Source: Pirellulales bacterium | Lineage (GTDB): Bacteria; Planctomycetota; Planctomycetia; Pirellulales; JAICIG01 | Direction of reading: 5' to 3' | DNA length: 43,976 nucleotides | Assembly: GCA_025927475.1 (NCBI GenBank) | Contig: JAICLL010000036.1 | Span: forward strand, 1-43,976 | Part shown: positions 15,898-23,991 of the stretch, piece after piece | Layout of the letters: every line of letters begins with the position of its first letter | How positions within the stretch are numbered: the first letter of the stretch is position 1 | Program-made: the position numbers and the translations under genes | The notes under the pieces: model-generated | Database searches by the model: none | Told to the model about the DNA's origin: nothing | The model's input: only the letters and a program-made list of their open reading frames with translations

Positions 15898-18800
15898 ATG
15901 CTTCGACTGATTCTCTCTAGTCTCGCGTATCACTGGCGGATGAACCTGGCGGTGGCGCTGGGCGTGGCGGTGAGCACCGCCGTGCTCACGGGGGCGCTGC
16001 TGGTGGGCGATTCGGTGCGCGGCAGTTTGCGGCAGCTCACGCTCGATCGGCTGGGCAAAATCGACGAGGTGCTCGCCAGCGATCGCTTTTTTCATACGGC
16101 CCTGGCCACCGAGGTGGCCGCCGAACCCGAGTTCGGGCAATCGTTCTCGATGGTCGTGCCGGCCATTTTTTTGCAAGGCAGCCTGTCGCAGCCCGATTCG
16201 GGCGCGCGGGCCAGCCAGGTGAACCTGTGGGCCTGCGGGCCGGCGTTTTGGAAACTCGACGACGCGGATACCGCTGAGCCTGGACAGGCCGATCGTGATC
16301 ATCGTTCCGGACCCGCCGAAGGCGAAGTCCTTCTGAACCAGCCGCTGGCCAACGAACTGCAAGTGAGCGAAGGCGATGAGGTGGTGGTGCGGCTGCCGCG
16401 GCCCACCAACATTCCGCCCGACAGCCCTCTGGGCAAAAAGACCGACCTGATCGCCAACCGGCGACTGAAAGTGGCCCGCGTTCTGCCAGACGCGGGCGTC
16501 GGGCAATTCAGCCTGCGACCGAATCAGCAGGCGCCGCTGAACGCCTTTTTTCATTTGGCCGATTTGCAGTCGGCGCTCGATCAGCCGCCCGACCGGATCA
16601 ACGCGCTGTTGGTGGCCGGGCACGAAACGGCCCAGACCCCGCCCATCGAAAGCGAGCAGCGACTGCAACAATCGCTGCTGCCCAAGCTGGCCGATTATGG
16701 CCTTTCGCTGCGGCGCACCGAGCGGGGATACTTCAATCTCAGCAGCGAGCGGATGTTGCTTGAACCGGAGATCGAACGCGCCGCGCGAACGGTGTTTGAA
16801 CCCGATCATCCACAACTCGCCTTCACCTATTTGGCCAATTACATTCTGGCCGGCGACGGCGACCGAGGGCGAATTCCCTATTCGACGATTACGGCGCTCG
16901 ACCTGACCGATCAGACGCCCTTGGGGCCCTTCAAGACGCCCGAAGGTCAGGCGATCGAGTCGTTGGCCGACGACGAGATTCTGCTCAATCGCTGGGCGAG
17001 CGACGATTTTGCCCGGCAGGGCGTGGCGCTTGAGCCGGGCGATCGCGTGCGGCTGACCTTTTTTGAGCCGGAAAGCACACATGGCCGCGTGACCGAGACG
17101 ACCAGGGAGTTCAAATTGAAGGCGGTAGTTTCGATGACCGGCCCGGCGGGCGATGCCGATTTTACGCCCGAGCTGCGCGGCGTGACCGACAAAGCCTCGC
17201 TCGACAATTGGGACCCGCCGTTTCCCTACGATCCGCGGCGGGTGCGCACCACGCCGCCGCACGACGAAGACGATCGCTATTGGCACGAGTATCATGCGAC
17301 GCCCAAGGCTTTTGTGTCGCTGGCGACGGGGCGAAAGCTGTGGAGCAGCCGCTTCGGCCGGACGACGTCGATTCGCATTCCGCCCGCCGAAGGACTGACC
17401 GAGGCCGAGTTGGCCGGGCGGCTCGAGCAAGAACTGGCCGCGCACAAAGAATCGCTGGGCTTCGTCTTCCGCCCCGTCAAGCGGCAAGGGTTGGCGGCTT
17501 CGCGCGGGACGACCGATTTTAATGGACTGTTTCTGGGCTTCAGCTTTTTCATCATTGCCTCGGCGGTGATGCTGGCGGCGCTGTTGTTTCGGCTGGGCGT
17601 CGAACGGCGGGCCAGCGAAATCGGCACGCTGGCGGCCGTGGGCTTCGGAGCGCGGCGGGTGCGATGGCTGCTATCGGCCGAAGGGCTGTTGATTTCGCTG
17701 GCCGGCGGGGCGCTTGGCTTGGCGGGCGGATTGGGTTTTGCCTGGTTGATGCTGGCCGGCCTGCGCGATCCGCGCTGGTGGCTGGCCGCGGTGAGCGCTC
17801 CGTTTCTCCATCTCCACCTGACGTGGCGGAGCCTGGCCATCGGCTATGCCGCCGGTGTCGCAGTTTCGTGGCTGGCCATCGTCTGGTCGCTCTGGCGGAT
17901 GAGCAAGGTCTCAGTTCGCCGCTTGTTGGCGGGCCAGGCCAGCGGCGGAAGCCCGGCGGTCGCCGCGCGCACTTGGCTTAGCCAAACGGTGGCCTGGCTT
18001 TCGCTGATCGCGGCGATCGCCCTGGCGGCAATGGCGAACCGTTTGACGGGCGAGGCGCAAGCCGGCGCGTTCTTCGGCTCGGGGGCGCTGGTGCTCACGG
18101 CGCTCTTGGCCTTGGTCTGGTCGCGGTTGCGCGGGGGCGGCGCGGGCGCGCTGATGAAGCCGGGCGGCCGTGGTGTCAGACGGTTGGCGTTGCGCAACGC
18201 GGCCCGCAACCCTGGTCGCAGCACGCTCACGATTGGGCTGGTCGCCGCGGCCAGCTTTTTGATCGTCGCGGTCAGCGCGTTCCGTCTCGCCCCGCCTGAA
18301 TCGACGGCCCGCCGCGACGGCGGCAGCGGCGGATTCTCGCTGATGGCCGAAAGCGATCAGCCGCTCTATCAAGATCTGGGCGCCGCCGCCGGCCGCGAAG
18401 AGATGGGACTTTCCGCCGACGACAACCAATTGCTCGAAGACGGCACGATGGTTTCGCTGCGCGTGAAGCCCGGCGACGACGCAAGCTGCTTGAACCTGTA
18501 TCAGCCGAGCGAGCCTCGCGTGTTGGGCGTGCCCGAGGCTTTGATCGAGCGGGGCGGCTTTGCCTGGTCGGCCACCGCCGCCGCCAGCGCCGAAGAAAAG
18601 AAGAACCCGTGGCGATTGCTCGACCGCCCGCTGGCCGACGACGCCGGCGGCGAGCGGCGCATTCCGGTGATCCTCGATGCCAACACGGCAACCTACAGTT
18701 TGCATCTGGACGGCGTCGGCAGCAAATACTCGGTGAACGATGGCCGCGGCGGACAAGTGGTGCTGGAGGTGGTCGGGCTACTCAAGAACAGCGTCTTCCA

Positions 18801-19377
18801 GGGCGACCTGTTGATTTCCGAGAAGGCGTTTTTGGCGCACTTTCCCGAGATCAGCGGCTATCGGTTTTTTTTGATCGATGTGCCGCCCGAAAAAGCCACC
18901 CGGGTGGAAACGATGTTGGAGCGAGCATTGGGCGATGCCGGTTTTGACGCGCAACCCACGCGGCGGCGGCTCAGCGAGCTGATGGCGGTGCAGAACACCT
19001 ATCTCTCGACGTTTCAAAGTCTGGGTGGCTTGGGTCTCGTGTTGGGCACCTTCGGCCTGGCGGTGGTGCAATTGCGCAATGTGCTCGAACGCCGCGGCGA
19101 AATGGCCCTGCTGCGGGCCACTGGTTTCCGCCGCGCGCTGTTGGGTCGCATGGTCCTGATCGAGAATGCTGCGTTGTTGGTGGCGGGACTGGCGGTGGGC
19201 ATCGGCGCCGCGCTCGTGGCCGTCTGGCCGCATTTGGCCAGCGGCGGCGCTTCATTGCCTTGGGTCTCGCTGGCCGTCACCATGGCGCTGGTGCTGTTCA
19301 CCGGGCTGGCCGCCGGAGTCGTGTCCCTCCGCGCGGCGTTGACCGCTCCGCTGTTGCCCGCCCTGCGGGGAGATTGA
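15898..19377 (+). CDS. giant FtsX-type ABC transporter permease
   Basis: Protein of 1159 residues with one N-terminal membrane helix (about 15-36, LAVALGVAVSTAVLTGALLV), a long extracytoplasmic region to about residue 540, a block of helices at about 545-800 with the FtsX-type VERRASEIGTLAAVGFGARR motif, a second extracytoplasmic domain, and a C-terminal FtsX block from about 1035 with LERRGEMALLRATGFRR. Two FtsX domains, as in LolC/MacB-like permeases of double length. Such permeases work with a LolD/MacB-type ATPase in lipoprotein export or outer-envelope transport; none of that type is adjacent (the ATPase 0.5 kb downstream is YtrB-like). The ATG follows directly after a TTGA. Confidence 0.88.
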   Translation: MLRLILSSLAYHWRMNLAVALGVAVSTAVLTGALLVGDSVRGSLRQLTLDRLGKIDEVLASDRFFHTALATEVAAEPEFGQSFSMVVPAIFLQGSLSQPDSGARASQVNLWACGPAFWKLDDADTAEPGQADRDHRSGPAEGEVLLNQPLANELQVSEGDEVVVRLPRPTNIPPDSPLGKKTDLIANRRLKVARVLPDAGVGQFSLRPNQQAPLNAFFHLADLQSALDQPPDRINALLVAGHETAQTPPIESEQRLQQSLLPKLADYGLSLRRTERGYFNLSSERMLLEPEIERAARTVFEPDHPQLAFTYLANYILAGDGDRGRIPYSTITALDLTDQTPLGPFKTPEGQAIESLADDEILLNRWASDDFARQGVALEPGDRVRLTFFEPESTHGRVTETTREFKLKAVVSMTGPAGDADFTPELRGVTDKASLDNWDPPFPYDPRRVRTTPPHDEDDRYWHEYHATPKAFVSLATGRKLWSSRFGRTTSIRIPPAEGLTEAELAGRLEQELAAHKESLGFVFRPVKRQGLAASRGTTDFNGLFLGFSFFIIASAVMLAALLFRLGVERRASEIGTLAAVGFGARRVRWLLSAEGLLISLAGGALGLAGGLGFAWLMLAGLRDPRWWLAAVSAPFLHLHLTWRSLAIGYAAGVAVSWLAIVWSLWRMSKVSVRRLLAGQASGGSPAVAARTWLSQTVAWLSLIAAIALAAMANRLTGEAQAGAFFGSGALVLTALLALVWSRLRGGGAGALMKPGGRGVRRLALRNAARNPGRSTLTIGLVAAASFLIVAVSAFRLAPPESTARRDGGSGGFSLMAESDQPLYQDLGAAAGREEMGLSADDNQLLEDGTMVSLRVKPGDDASCLNLYQPSEPRVLGVPEALIERGGFAWSATAAASAEEKKNPWRLLDRPLADDAGGERRIPVILDANTATYSLHLDGVGSKYSVNDGRGGQVVLEVVGLLKNSVFQGDLLISEKAFLAHFPEISGYRFFLIDVPPEKATRVETMLERALGDAGFDAQPTRRRLSELMAVQNTYLSTFQSLGGLGLVLGTFGLAVVQLRNVLERRGEMALLRATGFRRALLGRMVLIENAALLVAGLAVGIGAALVAVWPHLASGGASLPWVSLAVTMALVLFTGLAAGVVSLRAALTAPLLPALRGD

Positions 19378-19461
19378 CGGCCGGCAAATCGAGCCGAGCG
19401 GTGCTACGCATCGCCAACCCTGTTCCTGCACCTCTTGTTTCCAGAAGATCGCGGCCGGCCC

Positions 19462-19498
19462 TTGACGGCGGGGTGCTGTATGGTTAGTATTAGTACAG
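19462..19498 (+). promoter_or_regulatory. sigma-70-like promoter overlapping a candidate GntR operator
   Basis: TTGACG at 19462-19467, exactly 17 bases, TAGTAT at 19485-19490. Overlapping it, CTGTA (19476-19480) and TACAG (19494-19498) form an inverted repeat around the -10. Position and symmetry fit autorepression by the GntR-family protein whose gene starts at 19517. Confidence 0.6.
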
Positions 19499-19516
19499 TT
19501 CATCACAAGGCGATCC

Positions 19517-19912
19517 ATGCAATTTCGCATCGACCCCACCAGCCGTTCGCCGATTTACCGGCAGTTGGCCGAGCAGATTCGCGCCGGCGTCGCCCGTGGA
19601 CGGCTGAAACCGGGCGAGCAGCTTCCTTCGGTGCGTGACTTATCGCGCACACTGGTGGTAAATCCCAATACGGTCGCCCGCGTCTATACCGAGCTGGAGC
19701 GCGACGGCGTGCTGCACACGCGGCAGGGGCTGGGCGTGTTTGTCGCCGAACCCAAGGCCGAACTCACCCGCCGCGCCCGCAAAGAAAAGCTTGCCGAGTT
19801 GCTCGATCGCTTTCTGACTGAGGCCGTCTATCTGGGTTTTTCGGCTGACGAGGTGGTGGCCGCCGTCAGCGACCGCGTGGGGCAATTTCAATGGACCGGG
19901 GCGAACACCTGA
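19517..19912 (+). CDS. GntR-family regulator, YtrA subfamily
   Basis: Protein of 131 residues. The winged helix-turn-helix occupies residues about 8-75: SPIYRQLAEQIRAGVARGRL, KPGEQLPSVRDLSRTLVVNP, NTVARVYTELERDGVL and the wing TRQGLGVFV. Only about 55 residues follow, too few for a FadR/HutC effector domain, which is the YtrA pattern. YtrA regulators typically repress an ABC transporter operon starting with their own gene, which is exactly the arrangement here. The ATPase gene starts 15 bases after the stop. Confidence 0.9.
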   Translation: MQFRIDPTSRSPIYRQLAEQIRAGVARGRLKPGEQLPSVRDLSRTLVVNPNTVARVYTELERDGVLHTRQGLGVFVAEPKAELTRRARKEKLAELLDRFLTEAVYLGFSADEVVAAVSDRVGQFQWTGANT

Positions 19913-19927
19913 TCGTGAGTACGCAGC

Positions 19928-20878
19928 ATGACCGACGCCATCCTTACCCAACGGCTCACCAAGTATTACGGGCGGCGGCCGGTGGTCCACTCGCTCGATC
20001 TGCGCGTGCCGCAAGGCGCCATCTACGGCTTTCTGGGCCGAAACGGCGCCGGCAAAAGCACCGCCATCAAAATGCTCACCGGCATGGTCCACCCCGACTA
20101 TGGCCGGGCTTTCTTGCTGGGCGAAGACGTAACGCAGTTGCAGCCGCAGACGCGAGCCAAGATCGCCTACCTGGCTGAAGGGCATCCGCTCTACCGCTGG
20201 ATGACGGTGGCCGAGGCCATACGCTTCGCTCGGCCTTTCTATGCGACCTGGAGCCAGCCGCTGGTTGAGCAGATCTTGGATCACTTCGAGCTACCGCGTC
20301 GAGCCAAGATCCGCCGGCTCTCAAGCGGCCAGCGGGCGCAGCTCTCGCTGGCGTTGGCTGTGGCGCCCGACCCGGAGCTATTGATTCTTGACGATCCGAC
20401 CTTGGGACTCGATACCGTCGTGCGGCGCGAGTTCCTGGAGTCGCTGATCCAGGTGATTCAGCGCCGCGGGCGAACGATTTTTTTCAGCTCGCACATTCTG
20501 GGCGACGTCGAGCGCGTGGCCGACCGCATCGGCGTTCTCGTCGACGGCGTGCTGCGCGTCGATTGTCCGACCGATTATTTCAAAGAGGCTGTTCGCAAAG
20601 TGGTGCTGGAGTTCGATCGCGTGCCACCCGAGTTCCCCGGTTGCGCGGGGCTGGTCGGCAGCCGGCAAGTGGGCGTCAGCTTGGAGCTGATCGTGGTGGG
20701 CTTCAGCGACGAGCAGCGGCAGGTGTGCGAGTCTCTCGAACCGCGCTCGATCGATGTGATCGAGCTGAACTTGGAAGATGCGTTTATTGAGTATACGCGG
20801 GGGCCGCGATCGGTCCCGCTGTTTACGACCGCGGAGCAACGTCATGCTGAAAGCATTGGTGTACAAGGAGCTGCGTGA
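19928..20878 (+). CDS. ABC transporter ATP-binding protein (YtrB-like)
   Basis: Protein of 316 residues. Walker A GRNGAGKST at residues 37-45, signature LSSGQ at 131-135 (instead of LSGGQ), Walker B LLILDD at 151-156 with Asp156 where the catalytic Glu normally sits, D-loop LGLD, and the H-loop histidine at about 189 (FFSSHIL). The C-terminal 90 residues are an accessory beta domain common in ABC-2 drug/peptide exporters. It powers the membrane protein encoded next; the two genes overlap by 35 bases. The Glu-to-Asp change is seen in some YtrB-type ATPases, so reduced but real hydrolysis is possible. Confidence 0.9.
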   Translation: MTDAILTQRLTKYYGRRPVVHSLDLRVPQGAIYGFLGRNGAGKSTAIKMLTGMVHPDYGRAFLLGEDVTQLQPQTRAKIAYLAEGHPLYRWMTVAEAIRFARPFYATWSQPLVEQILDHFELPRRAKIRRLSSGQRAQLSLALAVAPDPELLILDDPTLGLDTVVRREFLESLIQVIQRRGRTIFFSSHILGDVERVADRIGVLVDGVLRVDCPTDYFKEAVRKVVLEFDRVPPEFPGCAGLVGSRQVGVSLELIVVGFSDEQRQVCESLEPRSIDVIELNLEDAFIEYTRGPRSVPLFTTAEQRHAESIGVQGAA

Positions 20879-21515
20879 GACCGCGCTGCTGGCCGCGCTG
20901 GCGCTGGCCGTCGGGTTCTACAATCTGGCGTCGGTACTGGGTTACCATGTTCCGCATTGGGCCGGGCATCGCGCCGTGCCGGTGCCGTTTGTCGCCGACG
21001 GCTTTGTCGCCGAAGCGGCCGTGATTGCGCTGTTGTTGGCGGTGGCCCTTGGGCTGCTGCAATCGTTCGTCGAATCGGCCCGCGGCACCTGGCTGTGGCT
21101 TTTGCATCGCCCCGTCAGTCACCGCCAAGTGATCGGCATCAAGCTGGCGGTCGGCGCGGCGGTGTTCTCGGTCTGCGCAACGCTGCCGCTGATTGTGTAC
21201 GCTCTTTGGGCCGCCAACCCGCGCACGCACGCCAGCCCGTTCGCGTGGTCGATGACGATCGACGCCTGGCGGAATTGCCTGGCGATGCTCGTGATGTACT
21301 TCGCCGCGTTCCTGTCGGGCGTGTGGCCGGGCCGCTGGTTCGGCACGCGGTTGTTTCCTTTGCTGGGCGCCGGCATCTTGGCCTACGTTGGCATTCACAT
21401 TTGCGAGCAAGCATGGCCCCAGTGGCGACATTGCCAGTGGGCCTGGTTGCTGTTGCTGGCCAGTGCGTCGATCTACGCCATTCGGTTCGTCGTTCGGACC
21501 CGAGATTTTTCATAA
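20844..21515 (+). CDS. ABC-2-type permease subunit
   Basis: Protein of 223 residues starting MLKALVYKELRETALLAALA, with GGAG seven bases before the ATG. About six hydrophobic segments are visible, among them LALAVGFYNLASVLGYH, AAVIALLLAVALGLLQSFVE, LAVGAAVFSVCATLPLIVYA and LAMLVMYFAAFLSGVWPGRW. The loop ESARGTWLWLLHRPVSHRQVIGIK resembles the cytoplasmic loop of ABC-2 permeases, where 'LLHRP' and 'KL' contact the ATPase. The 35-base overlap with the ATPase gene supports a matched pair. Substrate unknown. Confidence 0.82.
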   Translation: MLKALVYKELRETALLAALALAVGFYNLASVLGYHVPHWAGHRAVPVPFVADGFVAEAAVIALLLAVALGLLQSFVESARGTWLWLLHRPVSHRQVIGIKLAVGAAVFSVCATLPLIVYALWAANPRTHASPFAWSMTIDAWRNCLAMLVMYFAAFLSGVWPGRWFGTRLFPLLGAGILAYVGIHICEQAWPQWRHCQWAWLLLLASASIYAIRFVVRTRDFS

Positions 21516-21529
21516 GCTGCGAGACTTTC

Positions 21530-23119
21530 ATGAGCGCATCTTCACAACCTCCCGCATCAGAGATCGCAGAGTCGTCGTTCGGCCCGCGAAAGGATGTGCT
21601 TTCGCCGAGCGAAAGGCGGCGATGGTGCGAGTTGCCGCGGTTCGTCGTCGCCACGTTCATGGCGTTCGGCATCGCCCTGCCGTGGGCGGTGGTCATGGTG
21701 GTGGTCTTGGCGGCCCCGGTGCGGCAAATGGCCGGCCGGCCCGACCAGGACTTCCTTCAAGTGCGTAGCGATGGCACCGTCGTGATTCAGACGTACAACT
21801 ACGGTACGGGCTTCAACACTTACCGGTACATCGACGGCAAGGCGTCCTCGCGGGCCGAGACCGAAAACTTGATGCGGTTCCTCAAGGGGGATCCGAGGGC
21901 GGTCTCGCCCGCCGAAGTCGAAAAGTTCAATCAGGGGCAATGGCTCGAATCCACCTGGCTTTACAGCAGGCTTACCGACGACGTGCCGCGATACCGCTTA
22001 CCATGGCAAAAACGCTTGATGCCGTTTTTTTTGAATAAGAACGGCCCCGCCTGGTTTTTGGTGCATGATGGTTGGCCGAACGGCCACGCCTACTTCGCCG
22101 GCTACGAAAGCCGGACCAGGCAGCCGCTTGGTTATCTCGGCACGTCCGGCTTGGTGGGTGCCGTGCCGCCCGTTGAACAGCAGTTCTCCATCGATAGCCG
22201 CCGGTGGCTCCGCGAAGGCGGGATTGTCAGCTCCCAAGGCAACTTTGATTACTCACCCAGCCAAGGCATCCATCACCCGGCAACTTTGCAGCACTCGTCG
22301 CTCTTCCTGCTGTCGGGCGATGCGGTGTGGCGTGTCGATTTCCACCGGCAAACCGTCGAAATGCTGGCCGAGTTTCCCGGGGCAATGACCCTGGTGTCGG
22401 CGCCGGCGCGGCCGGCGAGCGATGCTGCGGAGGGCCGCCCCGTGTCCGAGCGGCTGTTGGTTCGCACTAAAAGCAGCGTCGAGATGATTGACTTGAAAGG
22501 GCAGCCGTTAGGCCATTGGGGCATTCCGCCCGAGGCTCAAAGCAAGGATTTGCGCTGCTGGTACGACTTGGGCAACGGCAGGGTTCTGACAAACTACCTG
22601 CGCCGGATGGTCGGCAATAACCTGGAGCTGGAGCTGCTGTGGCTTAACGCGGCGGGAGATCTTGAGCGGCGGCAAACGATTGAGGAGTCGCAGGGCGGGA
22701 TCAATGCCAGTCAGATTTGGACGGTCGCGCCGGTGATTCCCATGCCCGCCGTCTTGACCGCGCTGTTCTACGCCGCAGCGCCCGAGGTTCGCGGCCCCGA
22801 GTTTTCCAGCACCTTCGCCAAGATGGTGGCCTTGTTTTGGCCGGCGCTGTCGATCGTCTATGTACTGTCAGCCGCGTTGGCTTTGCTGGCCTATCGGCGG
22901 CAGCGGCGTTACGAGCCGCCGTGGGCCGGCGCGTGGGCTGTGTTCGTGTTGCTGCTGGGTGTGCCCGGCTGGTTGGCGTATCGCTGGCATCGCCGCTGGC
23001 CGATGTTGGCGCCGTGCGCCGAGTGCCATCGCCCGGCCCCGCGCGATCGCGAAGCCTGTGCGGCCTGCGGGGCACTATTTGCCCCACCGCCCCCGACCGG
23101 CGCTGAGATGTTCGCCTGA
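21530..23119 (+). CDS. membrane-anchored protein with C-terminal zinc ribbon, ABC operon
   Basis: Protein of 529 residues starting MSASSQPPASEIAESSF, 14 bases after the permease gene. One N-terminal membrane helix (about 42-65, ATFMAFGIALPWAVVMVVVL), a beta-rich extracytoplasmic middle of about 340 residues with repeated W and F/Y motifs suggestive of a propeller, two helices near the C-terminus (LSIVYVLSAALALLAYRR; AWAVFVLLLGVPGWLAYRW), then a cytoplasmic zinc-ribbon-like tail CAECHRPAPRDREACAACG (two CxxC pairs). I know of no characterised member. Residues about 20-36 (PRKDVLSPSERRRW) fall in a one-arm copy of the palindromic repeat found at 1591-1643. Confidence 0.75.
   Translation: MSASSQPPASEIAESSFGPRKDVLSPSERRRWCELPRFVVATFMAFGIALPWAVVMVVVLAAPVRQMAGRPDQDFLQVRSDGTVVIQTYNYGTGFNTYRYIDGKASSRAETENLMRFLKGDPRAVSPAEVEKFNQGQWLESTWLYSRLTDDVPRYRLPWQKRLMPFFLNKNGPAWFLVHDGWPNGHAYFAGYESRTRQPLGYLGTSGLVGAVPPVEQQFSIDSRRWLREGGIVSSQGNFDYSPSQGIHHPATLQHSSLFLLSGDAVWRVDFHRQTVEMLAEFPGAMTLVSAPARPASDAAEGRPVSERLLVRTKSSVEMIDLKGQPLGHWGIPPEAQSKDLRCWYDLGNGRVLTNYLRRMVGNNLELELLWLNAAGDLERRQTIEESQGGINASQIWTVAPVIPMPAVLTALFYAAAPEVRGPEFSSTFAKMVALFWPALSIVYVLSAALALLAYRRQRRYEPPWAGAWAVFVLLLGVPGWLAYRWHRRWPMLAPCAECHRPAPRDREACAACGALFAPPPPTGAEMFA
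21598..21624 (+). repeat. one-arm copy of the 52-bp palindromic repeat
   Basis: Matches the right arm at 1621-1647 at 24 of 27 positions (core TTCGCNGAGCGAAAGGCG). It lies in the N-terminal coding region of the zinc-ribbon protein. The left arm is not clearly present. Confidence 0.55.
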
Positions 23120-23178
23120 ACGTCGAACGGAATTCATTCCGATGCAACGCCTGTCTTCCGGTAGTTACTGTAAGAAGC

Positions 23179-23206
23179 TTGCAAACCGCTCGCGGGCGGC
23201 TATTTT
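23179..23206 (+). promoter_or_regulatory. candidate sigma-70 promoter
   Basis: TTGCAA, 16 bases, TATTTT, ending about 42 bases before the start of the secreted hypothetical protein at 23248. Confidence 0.35.
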
Positions 23207-23247
23207 CATCAGTAGGGTTACTTTACTTCAATGCTGCGGAGGTTGAT

Positions 23248-23985
23248 ATGCGATCGGCATTCCTGGCAGCGGCACTTTTTTTCGTACCCATCGCCGCGCG
23301 AGCGGACGGGCTTCTTGATCAGCTTCCCGCAGACGGATCATGGGCCGAATTTGACGTAGCGGGAAAGGCCTATGGAGCCAACGGTGACTCCCGCGTAACG
23401 GTGATCGGCACGCTGAGGCTCAGTTCCGTAGGACACGAATCCGTGAACGGCGAAGCTTGTCGGTGGATTGAGGTCAAGTCGACCTCGCGCTTTGAGCGCG
23501 GAGACCGCCGCAACGAAGCGGCCGAGACCATCAAGTTGCTCATCCCAGAGCAGTACCTAAAGCGCGGCCAGGAGCCGCTGGCGCATGTTTACAAGGCGTG
23601 GCGCCAACATCCGACGGTGGACCAGGGCCAAATCAAGCAGTTGGACTTGCAGGGCGAGGGGCTTCGCGAGGTGCAAAGCCTCGACGAATTCTTCCACGGA
23701 CCGGCGTGGGAAGTCACCCAGCTCGAGCCGGAGGAAGTCGAAAGCAAGCTGGGCAAAACGCGGTGCAGCGGACTACGTTGCGTCGACGTGCAGACGGGCG
23801 GCGGAATCGAGACGCGGCTCAGCGCGATCATTCGACTCGACAAGCGGGCGCCGTTCGGCGTGGTTACCTATGAGTATGAGAAAGAACGCCTGCGCGACGG
23901 CAAATCGCTGGGCAAACGGACGATGGGACTGAAGCTGGTCGATTTTGGTCAGGACGCGGTGAGCGCGCTCGGTGACAGCCGATAA
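23248..23985 (+). CDS. secreted hypothetical protein
   Basis: Protein of 245 residues with a Sec signal peptide (MRSAFLAAALFFVPIAARAD, cleavage after ARA). GGAGG six bases before the ATG fixes the start; an upstream in-frame ATG at 23179 would hide the signal. The mature part is beta-rich: SWAEFDVAGKAYGANGDSRV, GTLRLSSVGHESVNGEACRW, WIEVKSTSRF, and ends with APFGVVTYEYEKERLRDGKS. Alternating strands suggest a lipocalin/LolA-like or DUF-type barrel, but I recognise no named family. It converges with the flavoprotein gene six bases away. Confidence 0.75.
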   Translation: MRSAFLAAALFFVPIAARADGLLDQLPADGSWAEFDVAGKAYGANGDSRVTVIGTLRLSSVGHESVNGEACRWIEVKSTSRFERGDRRNEAAETIKLLIPEQYLKRGQEPLAHVYKAWRQHPTVDQGQIKQLDLQGEGLREVQSLDEFFHGPAWEVTQLEPEEVESKLGKTRCSGLRCVDVQTGGGIETRLSAIIRLDKRAPFGVVTYEYEKERLRDGKSLGKRTMGLKLVDFGQDAVSALGDSR

Positions 23986-23991
23986 CCTAGA

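Noticed and set aside
15652..17487. A 611-codon minus-strand frame over the start of the FtsX-type permease.
   Set aside because: Antisense to clear membrane-protein coding sequence; no motifs.
20957..21529. Extending the zinc-ribbon protein upstream to 20957 (720 residues in total).
   Set aside because: The extension overlaps the ABC permease gene in another frame and is Arg-rich antisense-like sequence; the ATG at 21530 gives a proper membrane-anchored protein.
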